64,000 nucleotides of DNA. Source: Hypoxylon rubiginosum (lineage: Eukaryota; Ascomycota; Sordariomycetes; Xylariales; Hypoxylaceae). Position numbers and translations under genes: made by a program. Shown in pieces: positions 18,813-31,319 of the stretch. The stretch spans positions 115,213 to 179,212 of the forward strand of contig CADCXA010000038.1 of the NCBI GenBank assembly GCA_902806565.1. Reading direction: 5' to 3'. Numbering within the stretch: position 1 is the stretch's first letter; each line of letters opens with the position of its first letter. The notes beneath the pieces were generated by a model. That model did no database searches and was not told where the DNA came from. It saw nothing but the letters and a program-made list of their open reading frames with translations.

Positions 18813-21800
18813 TTAAGCAAGAACCCACTCGCTACCTCGCTTCACGAATTTATCAAGTAGTAGCGCCAAGTCTGTCAGAACGAAGCGGCAAATATAGAAG
18901 CCAAAAAATTCAGCCGCGTGTCTCGTACACAGCTCGAGCCCGACTTGAGTCTTATCGGCGTGACGTAGGCCAGGGTCGTCGACTTGGCGCGCGATTTGAT
19001 CTAACAGTTATTAGTATCCGTTCTATATAAGCTGAGGGGAAAACAAGAGTGAGCTCCTTCTTTTACTTACCGACCGTCTGCGCAGCGTCGAATAATCGTG
19101 CCAGGCTCGCCATGTAATTCCCGTACGGGCCGTCGAAGTTGACCGACGTGACGTCCCTCTTCGCCGGCTTATTACTCGGGTGGGCCGTCATTGGCAAACT
19201 GGGTAGCGAGCCCGCCGAACTAATCATGTCTCTATCGTACGCGCCGGGACCGTTACTCCCGCCGCTGTTACTCTTCCCTCCGTATGCATTCGTCATGTTG
19301 GCGGCCGAGCCTTTATTCCTTAGCCGTCGCCAGCTGAACGCGCCCCCTTTCCCACTCACGCTAGCGCTACGCGGTACCGGGGGTGCCAACTCGCCGTCCT
19401 TATCATCTCGGAAGGCTCCCACACCTTGGGTGCCAACCTCGTTACCGAGCTTCCGTGTGAGTGTCGCTTGGACCATCTCGAGGATGTTCTCGAAGCTTTG
19501 CATCTCTTCGAGGACGGCATCGGCGTCGTTGCTATCCACCCTCGCGAGCTTAAGAAGCGCAGCGGTCAAGAGGTCGCATTGCGACATCTTATCCTCGAGC
19601 GCACGGAGCTTAACACCCTTGACCTTCCACGCGTCCCGAGGGACGAAAAGTCGATTACTAATATACCCACCCCGAGGATGGGCCAGAGTCTGATAAAGAG
19701 CGCGCATAAGCCAGAAAGGTCGAAGCATGGCTTCAGACGGGCACGGTTCCAGGGGCAACGGCACATCGGGCCCGTGGTGGAGATGATGATGGTGGTAGAG
19801 CTGGTTGGGCGAATGGGACGTTGGCGAGTGGAAATCCGAGTCAAAGAGGTGTAGGCCACCGATGCCACCCGTCATCCTCTCGTGGAAGGCGGCAGCAAGC
19901 GGCGTAGGTAGCGCAGGGACCGTGGGCTGACGAGAAATCGATGTGTTCGAAATTTGATGGCTAAGAGGCGTGTTGGGCGAGAGATCAGAGTCGTCAATAT
20001 GCGAAATAGAGAACTGCCGGGTTTTGAGAGACTTTAGGCTGGATGATGAAAAGTTCTTGCGTATGCCGGGTCGCATAGATGATGGAGAGTCGGTCCGGAG
20101 CTCATCAGATTCTTGAGTGCCTGCCTGATTCGCGGATGGGCTCGGAGGTGCCAAAACCTCTGCCGGACTGGCGCCTCTGGCCGGCGAAGATGGCGCACGC
20201 ATGGAAAACGGCATCGGCCGCGTCGACGTCGCCGAAAGCGCCTGTCTCTGCTGAGCGATGAACCCAGCGGGCGCCTTTGTTTGGATGGCAGATGTGACAA
20301 GCGATGGAGGAGGCATGTTTGGCGGTTGACCGAGCCTAGAGGTCTCGATCTTGAGCTGTTTAGGATTCTGGCCCGAGAGGCGGCGGTTTCGCACTCCAGA
20401 TGTTGGGGAAACTTGGTTCGACGGCGGCGCCTGCGGCAGAGATTGCGGTGGCGACGGTAGAGACGGCGGCGCCGTTTTGGGGAGAGAACCCGGCGGGGGC
20501 GTCTCCGTCACCGTCGATAGTACCGTGGTGGCCGTCGGAGGATTTGAGCCGACCGAACTGTGCCAGGTCCGAGAGGTTACGCCACTAGAATCGGACTCTC
20601 TTGGAACTTTGGACTGCTGGGATCGCTGGTTAAGGGCAAATCCTTCCATCACATACCCCCTGGTCATCTGTTCCAGGATGCGCTCTTCCTCGTCGGAATC
20701 GTTAGCATCGAAGAAGTCCCCCTTGAACGACGTTTGCGACTCCTGGCCTAGTGACATCTGCCTCTGGCGCTCTCGCTCCCGTGCCAGCTCTATCGCCGCC
20801 TCGCGCTCCGTCTGTCGTACTCTCTCTTTTGCAAGCTCCACTTTGCGCATTGCGTTAACCACCACGTCTACAGTATCCTCGTGATCTTCGTCGTCGTCGT
20901 AGGGATCCAGAGGGTCGTAACCGTCGTCGTACGCAGCTTCGACGGCAGCATCCAATGCAGCGTCGAACTCGGCCTCTGTGTTGCCGCTAGTATGACGAAT
21001 ATGTTTCCTCCGAACCCCTAGTGACGAAGACCTCGAGTGTACCGAGGATGAAGCTGAACCACCGGATTCATCAATCGGATCTAGCCATGACGCCGACTCG
21101 TGACTGAGATTGCGCCTATGGCTCCTCGAGCTGTTTTCTGCAAGCAGCTGCCCCGACGGCCATGAAAAGTCCTGGCGCACAACGGGTTCTGGAGTCGGGG
21201 GTTTGGCGGGCGAGATAGGTCTTCGGGGTGACAACGGAGCGGGTACGAAACCCGCATCCTGCGAGTTAGGTAGGTTAAGAGAGGAACCTTCGAATTTTCG
21301 GCGCGTCTGTGACCTCGAGAAGGATGATTGAAGTGGGCGCTGGTCCTGGCCAGAATTTGGCGGGGAGCGAAGACGGGAGGTATCTGCGGTGGGCGACTCG
21401 CCTCGGCCTATCCTCGCTGCCGCGGCGGTTTCCACGGGACTTTCAACGCCTGCCAACTCGATCTGAACACCGTGATATTCGTCGACGCTCTCCGGTCTCG
21501 CAGGCAATGCCTTATCATTCTGCGCGTATTCAGGTACCAGACCATCTAGTTCGTCTATTCGGCTGGTGTACGTAAGTCGCTATAATGGGTTGTTAATCTT
21601 GTATGGCTCTTGGGTTGCTATATGGACAGGCTCACAATGGCTTCAAGCTTCCTCCTATCGTCCTCGCCGCTCGTCCTGGAAAGGACTTGCTGTAAGAGAT
21701 CGCAAGCTTCTATGTAAGATTCTCTAGCGGCACCGTAATTTTGGGCATTGTCTAACTGTACTGCCGCGTTCGCCTTCGCTAGGGCTTTTGACAGCATAGC

Positions 21801-23219
21801 TTTCTGAGACGGCTTATTAGTCCGGTCTCTAACTCTAGTCGAGTCACCACTACCCCTTGCCGTCGAGGAGCGGCCTCTCGCGTGACCCTTTCGGTCCGGC
21901 ATGGTGTCGCGGATGACGTTCGCAGGCGGGAGCAGTGCAGGATTTCCTCGAGCGGCAGTATTTCCGCGGGGAGGATCATCCCATAGCTCGGCGGAACTGG
22001 CGCGGCTCATCGGAGGTGAAATGGGAGAGTCGTCAGGGACGGTGGACTCGGGATTTGTGTCGATGGGAGGAAGAGAGATTATGGGCGGTAGGTTCGGCGG
22101 CACGGAGGAAAAAGGAGTCGAGGGCGGTGATGATGACGGTTGCCGGGTTTTCGGTGAAGCACTCGTGTCGTTGGAGGGTCGTCGTTTTACTAGCTTTCGT
22201 GGAGGAGATTGGAGCGGTTGCGACGGTTGTTGGTGTTGGTGTTGCTGCTGCTGCTGCTGCTGATCACGAATGGAATTGGAAGCCCAACTCGAGGTAGTAG
22301 ATGAAGACCAGCGATTGAGGTTTCGGAAGCCGTCACTTGCCGCGCCAAGGCTAGCGCGCGAGTGGTGTCGTTTGTGGCGTGGAGAGGTAGTCGAGGAGTC
22401 TAGTGTTTTGGCGTTGGTATTACGAGGCGGCGGTAGGAGAGACGATGTCCTGGGCGGAGGCGGATGAGGAGTGTGAGAAGGGCGACGAGAGTCGGGAGTA
22501 TCGGTGGAAGTGGAAGTGGAAGTCCAGTCCGGGTAATTGAGGGGATTTGGATACTGGTGGGTTGGAATGGTCCGAAGCGTCTGAGGGTCTTGATGGAGAT
22601 GGAGGTGGAAATGGGGATGGGGATGGGGTAGGACTTGGGGACCAGGTCCGGATAGGCTTTGACCACGATTACGGCCACGACTACTTTGACTAGCGGCTGA
22701 TTGAGTTGACGCGGTCGCGGTCGTAGCTTTGGTAGTTCCAAGAGCCCCAGCAGTCCCAGTATTTCCAGTATTTCCAGTATTCCTAGTACCCTCACCCGTC
22801 GCTTCGATTCTTGGGCCGTATCCAGCCAGCCCGACGCTAGAAGCCAAGGAATCTATTATTCCATTCCCCCCATCACTATCGTCATCTCTGCCGTTCGAAC
22901 CACGATTGTAATGAAACTTATTGCCGTTACTAGTAGTACTACCCTTTTTCGCAATGGTGGGAGACGAGATATTCGGTATGTTGTATAAAGATGATTGATT
23001 GCGGTGATGATGACGCTGGTAGTGCTGGTAGTGCTGGTAGTGCTGGTGTTGCTGGTGTGGTGAGAACGGAAACGGGACCGACGACGACGACGACGATGAC
23101 GGTGGTGGTGGTGGTGATGTTGATGGCGATTGTAGTTGTGATGCCGGCATCGATGCTGCAGTTGCTGGTAACGTTGGTGGCATCATGCTTCCCTTACCCC
23201 CTAAACCCCCAACCCCCAA
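18813..23219 (-). CDS. Large MIT-domain protein of unknown function
   Basis: Three exons, 23219-21636, 21579-19071 and 19000-18813, encode about 1426 residues. Intron 1 (21580-21635, GTGAGC...TATAG) splits the MIT domain; joining gives ...RRKLEAI then RLTYTSRIDEL, the conserved end of the domain (about 468-539). Intron 2 (19001-19070, donor GTAAGT, branch site CTAATAAC, acceptor TTAG) adds a final exon ending FVKRGSEWVLA; without it the protein would stop at ...AAQTVGK. MIT domains bind ESCRT-III tails and occur in trafficking and cytokinesis proteins. The N-terminal 460 residues are low-complexity (Pro, Ser, His, poly-Gln). The middle has a DE-rich stretch and a charged helix (near residues 755-795). 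The C-terminal part from PFWLMRALYQTLAHPRGGYIS looks folded and conserved. The first ATG is chosen; nearby in-frame ATGs are possible. Confidence 0.85.
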
Positions 23220-24527
23220 CCCCTAAGCCTCCACTAATGGCCTACCTACCTAGGTACCTAGGTAGGTTAGGTACCTGAGAGAGAGAGCCTATCGCAAGCC
23301 GCAGCAGGCGCCTGTGCCTTTGGCTTTGACCCAAAGGAGGTATTCCACTGATGATCACAAGTCTTATTACAGGTAAGCTCTTAATTCGAATAGCTAATGG
23401 CGAATAATAATCAGCACCAAATAGGTACGGTAAAGACGTTGTACCCCCTTGATATTTCCATTTGGGAACGTATGTACCTTATGTAATTACCTAAGAGATA
23501 GTGTATATTTTAGTGATTTTGTGTTCGGGCCGCATAGTAATTTCCTACAGCGCATGCAAGATTTAAGGAAAACCTAATGTACCTAGGTACCTAATGTATC
23601 ACCCCCTTTTTTCCCCTGTCGTTTATTTTTATAGCTTTCCTTTAACAGTTAATCAGGGTCCGCGACCACTAGAATTATACACGTTAGGTTCATTATATTA
23701 AGTATGTGAGATATGCTACGCTACTTATAACAGAACCCCCCTTTGTCTTTTCCTCTTTGTATTTATATTGATAAGATGCTTTTTAGAGGCTCTATTATAT
23801 CCTAATCACCTCCCTAGGTCTCCTAGGTAAATGGGTTATTTTATTTAATGGGTTGCTTGATACTTCCATCGTAAAATAGCCGAGTCCGGTGAGATTTCAC
23901 TCATCTTCAAACATGTTTTGTTTCAACCTCCCCCATCACTTCAAGACCCGGAGCTCCGTTCAACCATCTTAGCAGTTGACTTCAAACAATATACACAGCT
24001 AACTACTCCTCGCCATTGATGCTACGTAGTATTTAGAATCCTTCACCATTACAGAAGGGGTCAGCACCCAATTCATGTCCTCCCTATGTTACGCCTCGAA
24101 TGGGATACGAATAAACCAATGTGATGAAATGATTCATAATGAGGAGGAAAATTTTCCCTTTTTTGTTTTTCCTAAAAAGAAAAAGAATAGTCCCCACAAT
24201 GTAGATTCTATAAATTCGATCGCTTCGATTAACTCGCAATACTACGTGCTCGCCATAGTACCAGATTGTTAGCGTACTCGTCTACACGTCACCTGTATAT
24301 TCACTAGGTCTCTAGACAAACATGTTTGCTAAATCATAGACGTGTCGATTGCAACTAGTCCGCCCTTTTCCTCCAAGGACAATGGAAATACCATGTCATC
24401 GAGTTCTCGAGCATCACCACCCATGGTGTTGCGGGCTCTCCGATTCAGGCGCATCTCTCTACATTGTCACGCTCTAGGACTATACGGTCTAGTGTATCTT
24501 GAAAACTTGCCCACCGACGCGGTCTAA
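23220..24527. other. Intergenic region with a perfect palindrome
   Basis: This is promoter of the MIT-domain gene and the 3-prime flank of the isoleucyl-tRNA synthetase gene. A 22-nt perfect palindrome built from CCTACCTAGGTA and its complement lies at 23245-23266, just upstream of the MIT start. CTAGGTACC recurs near 23582 and 23817. Short open frames at 24075-24527 have no family features. Confidence 0.55.
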
Positions 24528-27500
24528 TCAAAGCCGGCAGAGCCTGAGCAGCAGCGTGAGACTGCTGAGGATGTGCTCCTCCTCCAATATAATGGACTCT
24601 GCTAACCCTCCAGACGGCGAAAAGGGCTCGAGCGGGCCACGTACCGTGTTCTCAAACTGAGATTGCCGGGTGGATACCAACGTGTCGAACTGAACGCCCT
24701 CAGGGTTCGAAACCACGCTATACTGCATACGGACATCGTCGGTTGGGACAAGGCCAGCCGTCTTCCGCATCTTCTGCACACGCGTCATAACGTCGCGCGC
24801 GATCCCGTCGTCGATAAGCTCGGGGTGCGCTGCCGTATCCAGCAGAATGATCATGTCTTCCAGGAAAGCCGGCTCGTATTGAACCCCTTCCTCCTTCACC
24901 ATATTCGAGTTATCCTTGGCGATAACCCGCACAATCGTAAGGTCACTCCCCTCGAGCTCGATCCCCTTTATAGTAATCTTCTTGTCTTTCAGATACTGCC
25001 GGAGCTGCTCCTGCGTTAGATCCGGCAGGGCCTTGCGAACGACCTGAGCATCACGTTTTAGTTTTTTGCCCAGGATGGGCCAGTCAACGCGAGCCTCGAG
25101 ATGAATGCCATATCGTTCCTCGTCGTTCGTCAGAACAATGTCTCGGATATTGAGTTCTTCCTTGACGTAATTCTGTAGCTCTTCGATATCGCTGAGCTGC
25201 TGCGCATCGGCGATGACCACGAGAGTGAGGAGAGGCGTTTTTAACGGGATAGTTTTACGCTCCCTAGCTACCCTTGCAAGTTGAATTACCTTTTGCATAG
25301 CCGATACTTTCCTTTGGATCACCTCGTCGAAGAGCGACTCTTGTACGGTTGGGAAAGCCAGGAAGTGCACGCTCTTCGCATTCGCGAATTCGGAGAGCGT
25401 ATCCCCGAGGTATGGCTGGAGAAGACGGTAGATATGCTCGGTAATGAAGGGTGTGAAAGGCGCCAAAGCTCGGACCAGCGTAAAGAGCACCTGGCACAGA
25501 GTGTCCAAGGCTGCTTTAGTGTCTTCGGCATCGAGACCAGCGGCACCTTTGAGTCGCTTTCGGTTGAAACGGATATACCAATTCGTCAAGTTATCAATAA
25601 CCTGGAGCAAGCGCGGCACCACAGTGTAAAGACGGTAGCCTATAGGATTAGCTGAGTTATTGGATTGAGCATATGGTAAACTCACCCGACATCTCCTGAT
25701 CAATAAACTGCAGCATGCTCTGGCAATCTGCAAGAATCCATCGGTCCATGACATTGGCTGTCTCTGGAGACCGGGTAACGAAATCGTTGCCAGTGGTCTT
25801 CTTGTAAAGGACCGCCTGCTCATAAAAGAAACGGTAGCTGTTCCACAAAGGCAGGAGAACCTTTGCCACCACTTCCTTAACCCCCGACTCCTTGAATCGT
25901 AGCGGTTCCCCGCGAACGACCGGCGAATTGATGAGGTAGAGTCGCAATGCGTCAGACCCGAACTTATCGATGACAGTTTTAGGATCTGGGTAGTTCTTCA
26001 GACTTTTAGACATCTTCTTGCCGTCCTCTGCCAAGACCAGACCGTTGACGATGACCGCCCGGAACGGTGAGACGCCAAAGAGCTTGTTCCCTAGAATGCT
26101 CAATGTGTAAAACCAACCACCTAGTTCAGTCAGTTAGCGAGAATAGCGCTGAAGAGATGTGTATGTGAGGGTGTAAAGGGAGAGGTGTAAGCAACTATGA
26201 GACTCGATGGATAAGGGGGGAGCGTTGCGTACGTGTTTGGTCTAGTCCTTCGGCAATGAAGTCTGCAGGGAAATTTCCCTGTTGGAACTTTTCCGAATTC
26301 TCAAAGGGGTAATGGTTGGATGCATAAGGCATGCTACCCGACTCGAACCAGCAGTCAAACACCTCGTCGACACGACGGAGTTGTCCCTTTCCTTTCTTCG
26401 AAGGAATCGTAATGTCATCGATCTTATCCCGGTGGATGTCATCTAATGTGCCGGTAAACCCGCTAAGTTCCTTGAGCTCGGCAATACTGCCTATGCAGAC
26501 GACTTCTTCGTAATCGTCGCTAACCCAGAGAGGGAGTGGCGTACCCCAGTACCGATTTCGAGCAATATTCCAGTCGTGGGCGTTGGCGACCCAGTTAGTA
26601 AACCGCTTCTCCTTTACGAAGGACGGAACCCAGGTAGTGGATTCGAGGTTCGCAAGCATATCGGGTATAGAGTTGGTGACGCGGATAAACCAAGAAGAAA
26701 CGGCCTTCCTGATGAGTTGCGTATCAGACCGCCAGCAAAACTTGTCTACGTGGGATACCTGGGTAGCTACCAGCAAACGCCCAGTTTCTCTCAGGTCCCG
26801 GATAATAGCCTTGTCAGCGATCTTCACGTGCTGACCGGCGTAATCGGACACTTCAGCCGTGAAGAGGCCTTTGTCGTCTACCGGGCACGGCGGCAAACGC
26901 CCCGGGTGTATAAAGCCGGCAGCAACAGCGGCATCATAGTCTTCCTGGCCAAACGCGGGAGCTTGATGCACAAGGCCGGTTCCTTCATCTGCTTCGACGT
27001 AGTCGGCGCCTATGACCTGGAAGCAGTCGGCAAACTGGTCGACAAAATAGCGGAACAAAGGCTCATACTTCCAACCAATCATTTCTTTGCCGCTAATCTT
27101 GCCGACAACCTTGTATTTTGCCTTCTTCTTGTCCTTGTAGAGCATAGATAGGCCGCTTTCGAGGAGGATGTAATGCTTGCCTGATTCCTCGTCCAGAATC
27201 TCGAGATACTCGAACTCGGGGTGGACGGCGATGAAGAGGTTGGACGGCAGCGTCCACGGCGTGGTGGTATAGATGATCAAGGAGGCGTCTCTGCCTTGGA
27301 CGGGAAAGGCGACCAAGACTGCGGGATCTTGGGTTGTCTTTTCGTTCTGCTTGGATTCCATGTGACTCAGCGGGGTGCAGAGAGCGGTCGAGAAAGGCAT
27401 GATCTGGTAGGCCCGGTAGACCTGGTCCTTGTCGAATAGCTGCTTGAAAACCCACCAGCAGGACTCCATGAAGTTAACATCCATGGACTTGTAGTCTTAG

Positions 27501-27979
27501 TGACGATAATCAGCCCCATTCACAGCGATACACTAGAGGACGGGTCGGCAGAACTCACCGTTGTCGAAGTCTATCCAACGACCTAGGCGCTCAATGGTTT
27601 GTCTCCATTCGGCAGCATATCTCATGACGATAGCTCTACACTCGGCATTATACTTCTCGATGCCCATCTGCATGACGGCATCGCGCCCCGATACCCCCAG
27701 AGTCTTGTCGATCTCGTATTCGATGGGGAGGCCATGAGTATCCCAACCAAAGCGGCGCACGACATGATACCCCTTCATAGACCAGTATCGAGGTATGATA
27801 TCCTTGATCGTGGAGGTTAGAAGATGGCCGTAATGAGGGAGGCCGGTTGCGAAAGGGGGACCATCGTAGAAAGTGAAGCTCTGGCAGCCCTCGGTGAGCT
27901 TTAGTTGAGTCTGAAAGGCGTCAACCTCTCGCCAGAAGCGGACCGTCTCTTCTTCTGTCTGCGGGAAATTGATGCTCAT
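24528..27979 (-). CDS. ILS1: Cytosolic isoleucyl-tRNA synthetase
   Basis: A class I aminoacyl-tRNA synthetase that charges tRNA-Ile. Four exons, 27979-27559, 27495-26233, 26120-25686 and 25639-24528, encode 1076 residues, close to yeast Ils1. Introns are 63, 112 and 46 nt. Junctions restore conserved text: IDFDN|DYKSMD, GLDQTR|GWFYTL and EMSG|YRLYTV. The HIGH-type motif is HYGH (49-52) and KMSKS is at 597-601. The editing (CP1) domain lies between them, with the tRNA-binding domain C-terminal. The start at 27979 gives MSINFPQTEEE, a usual start for the family; the open frame extends upstream only through a C-rich leader. It is tandem with pyruvate kinase on the same strand. Confidence 0.96.
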
Positions 27980-28664
27980 CTTGACGAGAAGCTGCAAAGG
28001 TCTTTCCGGTGTAGATGAGGAGATGATTGAAGGTAAGTCTCTCTGTTTTTGGCGGTTGGTTGTCTTTTTGGGGGGGGAGGTACCTATAGAGCCCGAAGTG
28101 CCCCGCCAGAATTTCGCATGAGTCAAAAGTTCAATGTTGAGAAGGTTGAAGACCCTTGCGGACGGAGGGGTCGAGGGGCCGAGGGGCAGAGGGGCAGAGG
28201 GGCAAAGTGAAGGTGGGGTGAATATTTGCATAAGGAGAATTTCATAATTTATTTCATACACCCTGTATGTTAGGTATATTTACCACGCAATTACTTACAT
28301 AACATACACGTCCATTTACCTAGGTATATACGAGATATTCCGTACGCATGTAAATATACCTCGATATGTACCTACGTATACGAACAGTCATAGACAAACA
28401 CCTTACCAACATGAAAATTACATACAGGCATACCTACATATGTACTTATAGGTGCCTATACTACGCCGGGAACTAACAACATTCCTTCTCATAGGCTATC
28501 CATATACGCAATAAAGACGTGGACAGAACAAAGAACAGGTTGCTGTAATATAGTCTATTGTGCAATCTGCCTTTTCGCCAGCGACTACTACCTGATTACC
28601 CAGTACCGATTGACCGTAACTAACCCCGAAATTCGCAAGAGTACCACTGCAAGCACCGTAACAT
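27980..28664. other. Intergenic region between pyruvate kinase and ILS1
   Basis: This is the promoter and leader of ILS1 (minus strand). It has a short repeat of GGGGCAGA/GGGGCCGA units at 28166-28204 (C-rich in the sense of ILS1) and many ATACCTA-type words. The sequence ACCTAGGTATATA is at 28318-28330. No exon was found. Confidence 0.5.
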
Positions 28665-30606
28665 TTAGTGCATCGACCCGAGGCCCAGAGACTCCGGGTC
28701 AGCTCTTACAATGCGCTGCGTGTTCGTATTGCCCATGCCACCTCTCCAGCCTTGGACAACCACAATCGTGTCGGTCTTGTTGAGCAGGCCTAGTCCCAGT
28801 GCCTTCTCCACGGCCCACTTGATGCGGCGATCCACGTCTTCCTGCCAGTTGACCTGATCATAGTTTGGTTTCGCTTCGTTGAACAGGAAGGGGTAGACGC
28901 CACGGTAGAGATGAGCATAACGCGAGGCTGACGCGTTGCGAGTAACCATAAAGATTGGGCATACTGGTCTATACTTGGAGAGCAGTCGGGCCGAGTCGCC
29001 CGACGTCGACAAGACGATAATCGCCCCCGCGTTCAAGTCCAGCGACGCTCGCACTGCCGCCATAGCGGTGGCCTCCACGACGCTCGTGGGACGTTTCGTT
29101 AGTGATACCATCTCTTCGTAGTGACTCACGTAAGGGATGGTGTTCTCCGCTGCGAGACAAGTGTTGCTCATCTCACGAACGGCCAGATCCGGGTAGGATC
29201 CCTTGGCCGTCTCACCGCTAAGCATAACGCAGTCGGCTCCGTCAGTAACAGCATTACCAACGTCGCTAATTTCGGCTCGAGTCGGGCGAGGGTTCGTGAT
29301 CATACTCTCCAGCATCTGGGTGGCGCAAATCGCAGGTTTGCCCGCGATGTTGCACTTGGCAATCAACTTCTTCTGGGCGGCGAATACCTCGTAAGCGGGG
29401 ATCTCGATTCCCAAGTCGCCTCGAGCCACCATAACACCGTCTGTCTCTTGGAGGATTTCATCGAAGTTGTTCAGCCTGCGAGGAATTTCAGTTAGTATCG
29501 ACTATGCCAAAAATCTCCAATCGCAGTAACTGAGGTGCTCCACCGCACGAAGAAGCACCAATGAATCGGAGATACAATATATGAGGACTAGCCTACCCTT
29601 GTCGGTTCTCGATCTGCAAGTAGATTGATCAGTATTCGGAAACCCGTCAGGGACAAGAAGAGACACTAACCTTGGCGATGATCTGGATGTGTTTCCCATC
29701 CGGACCCAGGACTTCGCGAATAGCGCGAATGTCTTCACCGCGCCGAATGAAACTTGCAAAGACCATGTCTACATTGTTCTTGACTCCAAACCTAAGATCA
29801 TTCTTGTCCTTCTCCGATAAAGCCGGAAGATCGACGTCGGTATCCGGGAGGTTGACGCCCTTCCGGGAGGAGATGAAGCCATTGTTGCGGCATCGGACCT
29901 CGACCGTCTTCTCGTCCTTGATCTTGAGGACGTCGAAGGCAAGCACGCCGTCATCGACATATATGACTTTTCCAGGCTCGATCACTCGGGTGATGTTCGC
30001 ATAGTCGACGTACCTACAAGTATTGCAATTTTTAGTACGATTCCAATACCCTAACTAGGACGTTTGTTGCATACATGTTCTCTGAATTGCAGGAGGTCTT
30101 GTATTTCTCGTCCGTCGTAATGTTCAGGACGTGCCCAGCTTTGATGGGAATGTCTTCGCCGCGCTCGGTATCGCCAGTACGTATCTCCGGACCCTTGGTA
30201 TCTAGAGCAATGGCAACTTGCCGTCCAGAGAATTCCTTCTCAGCGGCGCGGGTGTTGTCAATAACGGATTGGTGGTATTCGTAGCTCCCGTGGCTGAAGT
30301 TCTACGTCGGGCCAAGTCAGCACACCACCAAAGTAGACTGTAGGAGTTGATTCCGTACCATGCGCACGATGTTGAGACCGGCTCGTCGGCTAGATTTTGC
30401 GTAAGCTTGCGGGAGAGTCCTAGTTTGGAGGGGACAATGGCTGACAGTAGATTGATCTTCTCGACCGAATTGGTCTTAGGGCCGATGGTACAGATGATGG
30501 AGGATCGCCTGTGAGCGTTCTCTCCGGGAACCGAGACGGTGTTGAGGCTCGCAAGCCACTCAACGCGGCCGCCCAAGGCGAGGTGATCGAGAGAGGACGG
30601 AGACAT
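28665..30606 (-). CDS. Pyruvate kinase
   Basis: The last step of glycolysis, phosphoenolpyruvate + ADP to pyruvate + ATP. Six exons, 30606-30446, 30389-30359, 30301-30075, 30013-29671, 29613-29597 and 29475-28665, encode 529 residues, the normal fungal length. The reading frame closes at every junction: [14 protein letters not shown], then [10 protein letters not shown], then [12 protein letters not shown], then [18 protein letters not shown]. Conserved parts seen are [40 protein letters not shown] and the [12 protein letters not shown] region. Exon 2 is 31 nt and exon 5 only 17 nt. Intron 1 uses the weak donor GTCAGC. Intron 5 has a perfect TACTAAC branch site. The first ATG gives [13 protein letters not shown]. 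Confidence 0.96.
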
Positions 30607-31319
30607 ATCTTAGGAGCTACTCAAGAAAGGGATACCAAGGTAGCTGGAGGGGTAGGGGGATTGTACGACGGTGAAGTCAGGGCCGGGGGAAGTTTAGAAG
30701 GCGTTTGAAGAGGAAGGGAAAAGAGGAGAAATGTTTATGAAGAGAGAGTCGGATAGAGATGGGAAGAAAAGGAATTGAAGTGAGGCATTTCCAAATGTGA
30801 ACATTTCTGAAAAGCTAGAACGAGTTTACGGATTAACCCCACCTTCAATGGATTTTGCTGAAGCACTTGCACCTGCACCTGCGGTCAAGCTCTAGGCGGT
30901 GGAAGTGAGTGAGTCCCTGCGGGGTTATGTGTACCTAGGTAGGTACCTGAGGTTTAAAGTGTAGTAGTACCGGCCTCGCCTATAGGCTGCCATGCATAAG
31001 CTACATCCGTACCTAAGCCCCTAAGGTACATACCTAGCATATAATATATTAGGTACCTACATGGATAGAAAGGTAGGCATCCAATTATAGCACAAGGATT
31101 AAGGATCTACCCTTATCTTAGAGCTTGAGCTGAGGCACCTACCCTTAAGTACAACCCCAATGCATGTACATACCTGCATTACAGTACTACGTGATGTGTA
31201 TATATATATATACATACCTTGACTGCTTAAGCAACCTAATAATTATGTTTATATCTCGCCCACATGCGACAATGAGTGGAATCCAGCTCGTCCAATTTCC
31301 ACCGGGCTTTAAATAAGTG
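30607..31319. promoter_or_regulatory. Promoter region of pyruvate kinase and the left edge of the A+T-rich block
   Basis: The minus-strand leader is pyrimidine-rich (purine-rich on the plus strand, 30690-30780), as is common for highly expressed fungal glycolytic genes. GTACCTAGGTAGGTACCT is at 30931-30948. From about 31,000 TACCTA words become dense, and normal composition ends near 31,320. No exon was found. Confidence 0.45.

Noticed and set aside
24075..24527. Short plus-strand frames between the MIT and ILS1 genes
   Set aside because: Under 70 residues, lysine-rich low complexity or antisense to the 3-prime end of ILS1, with no conserved motif.
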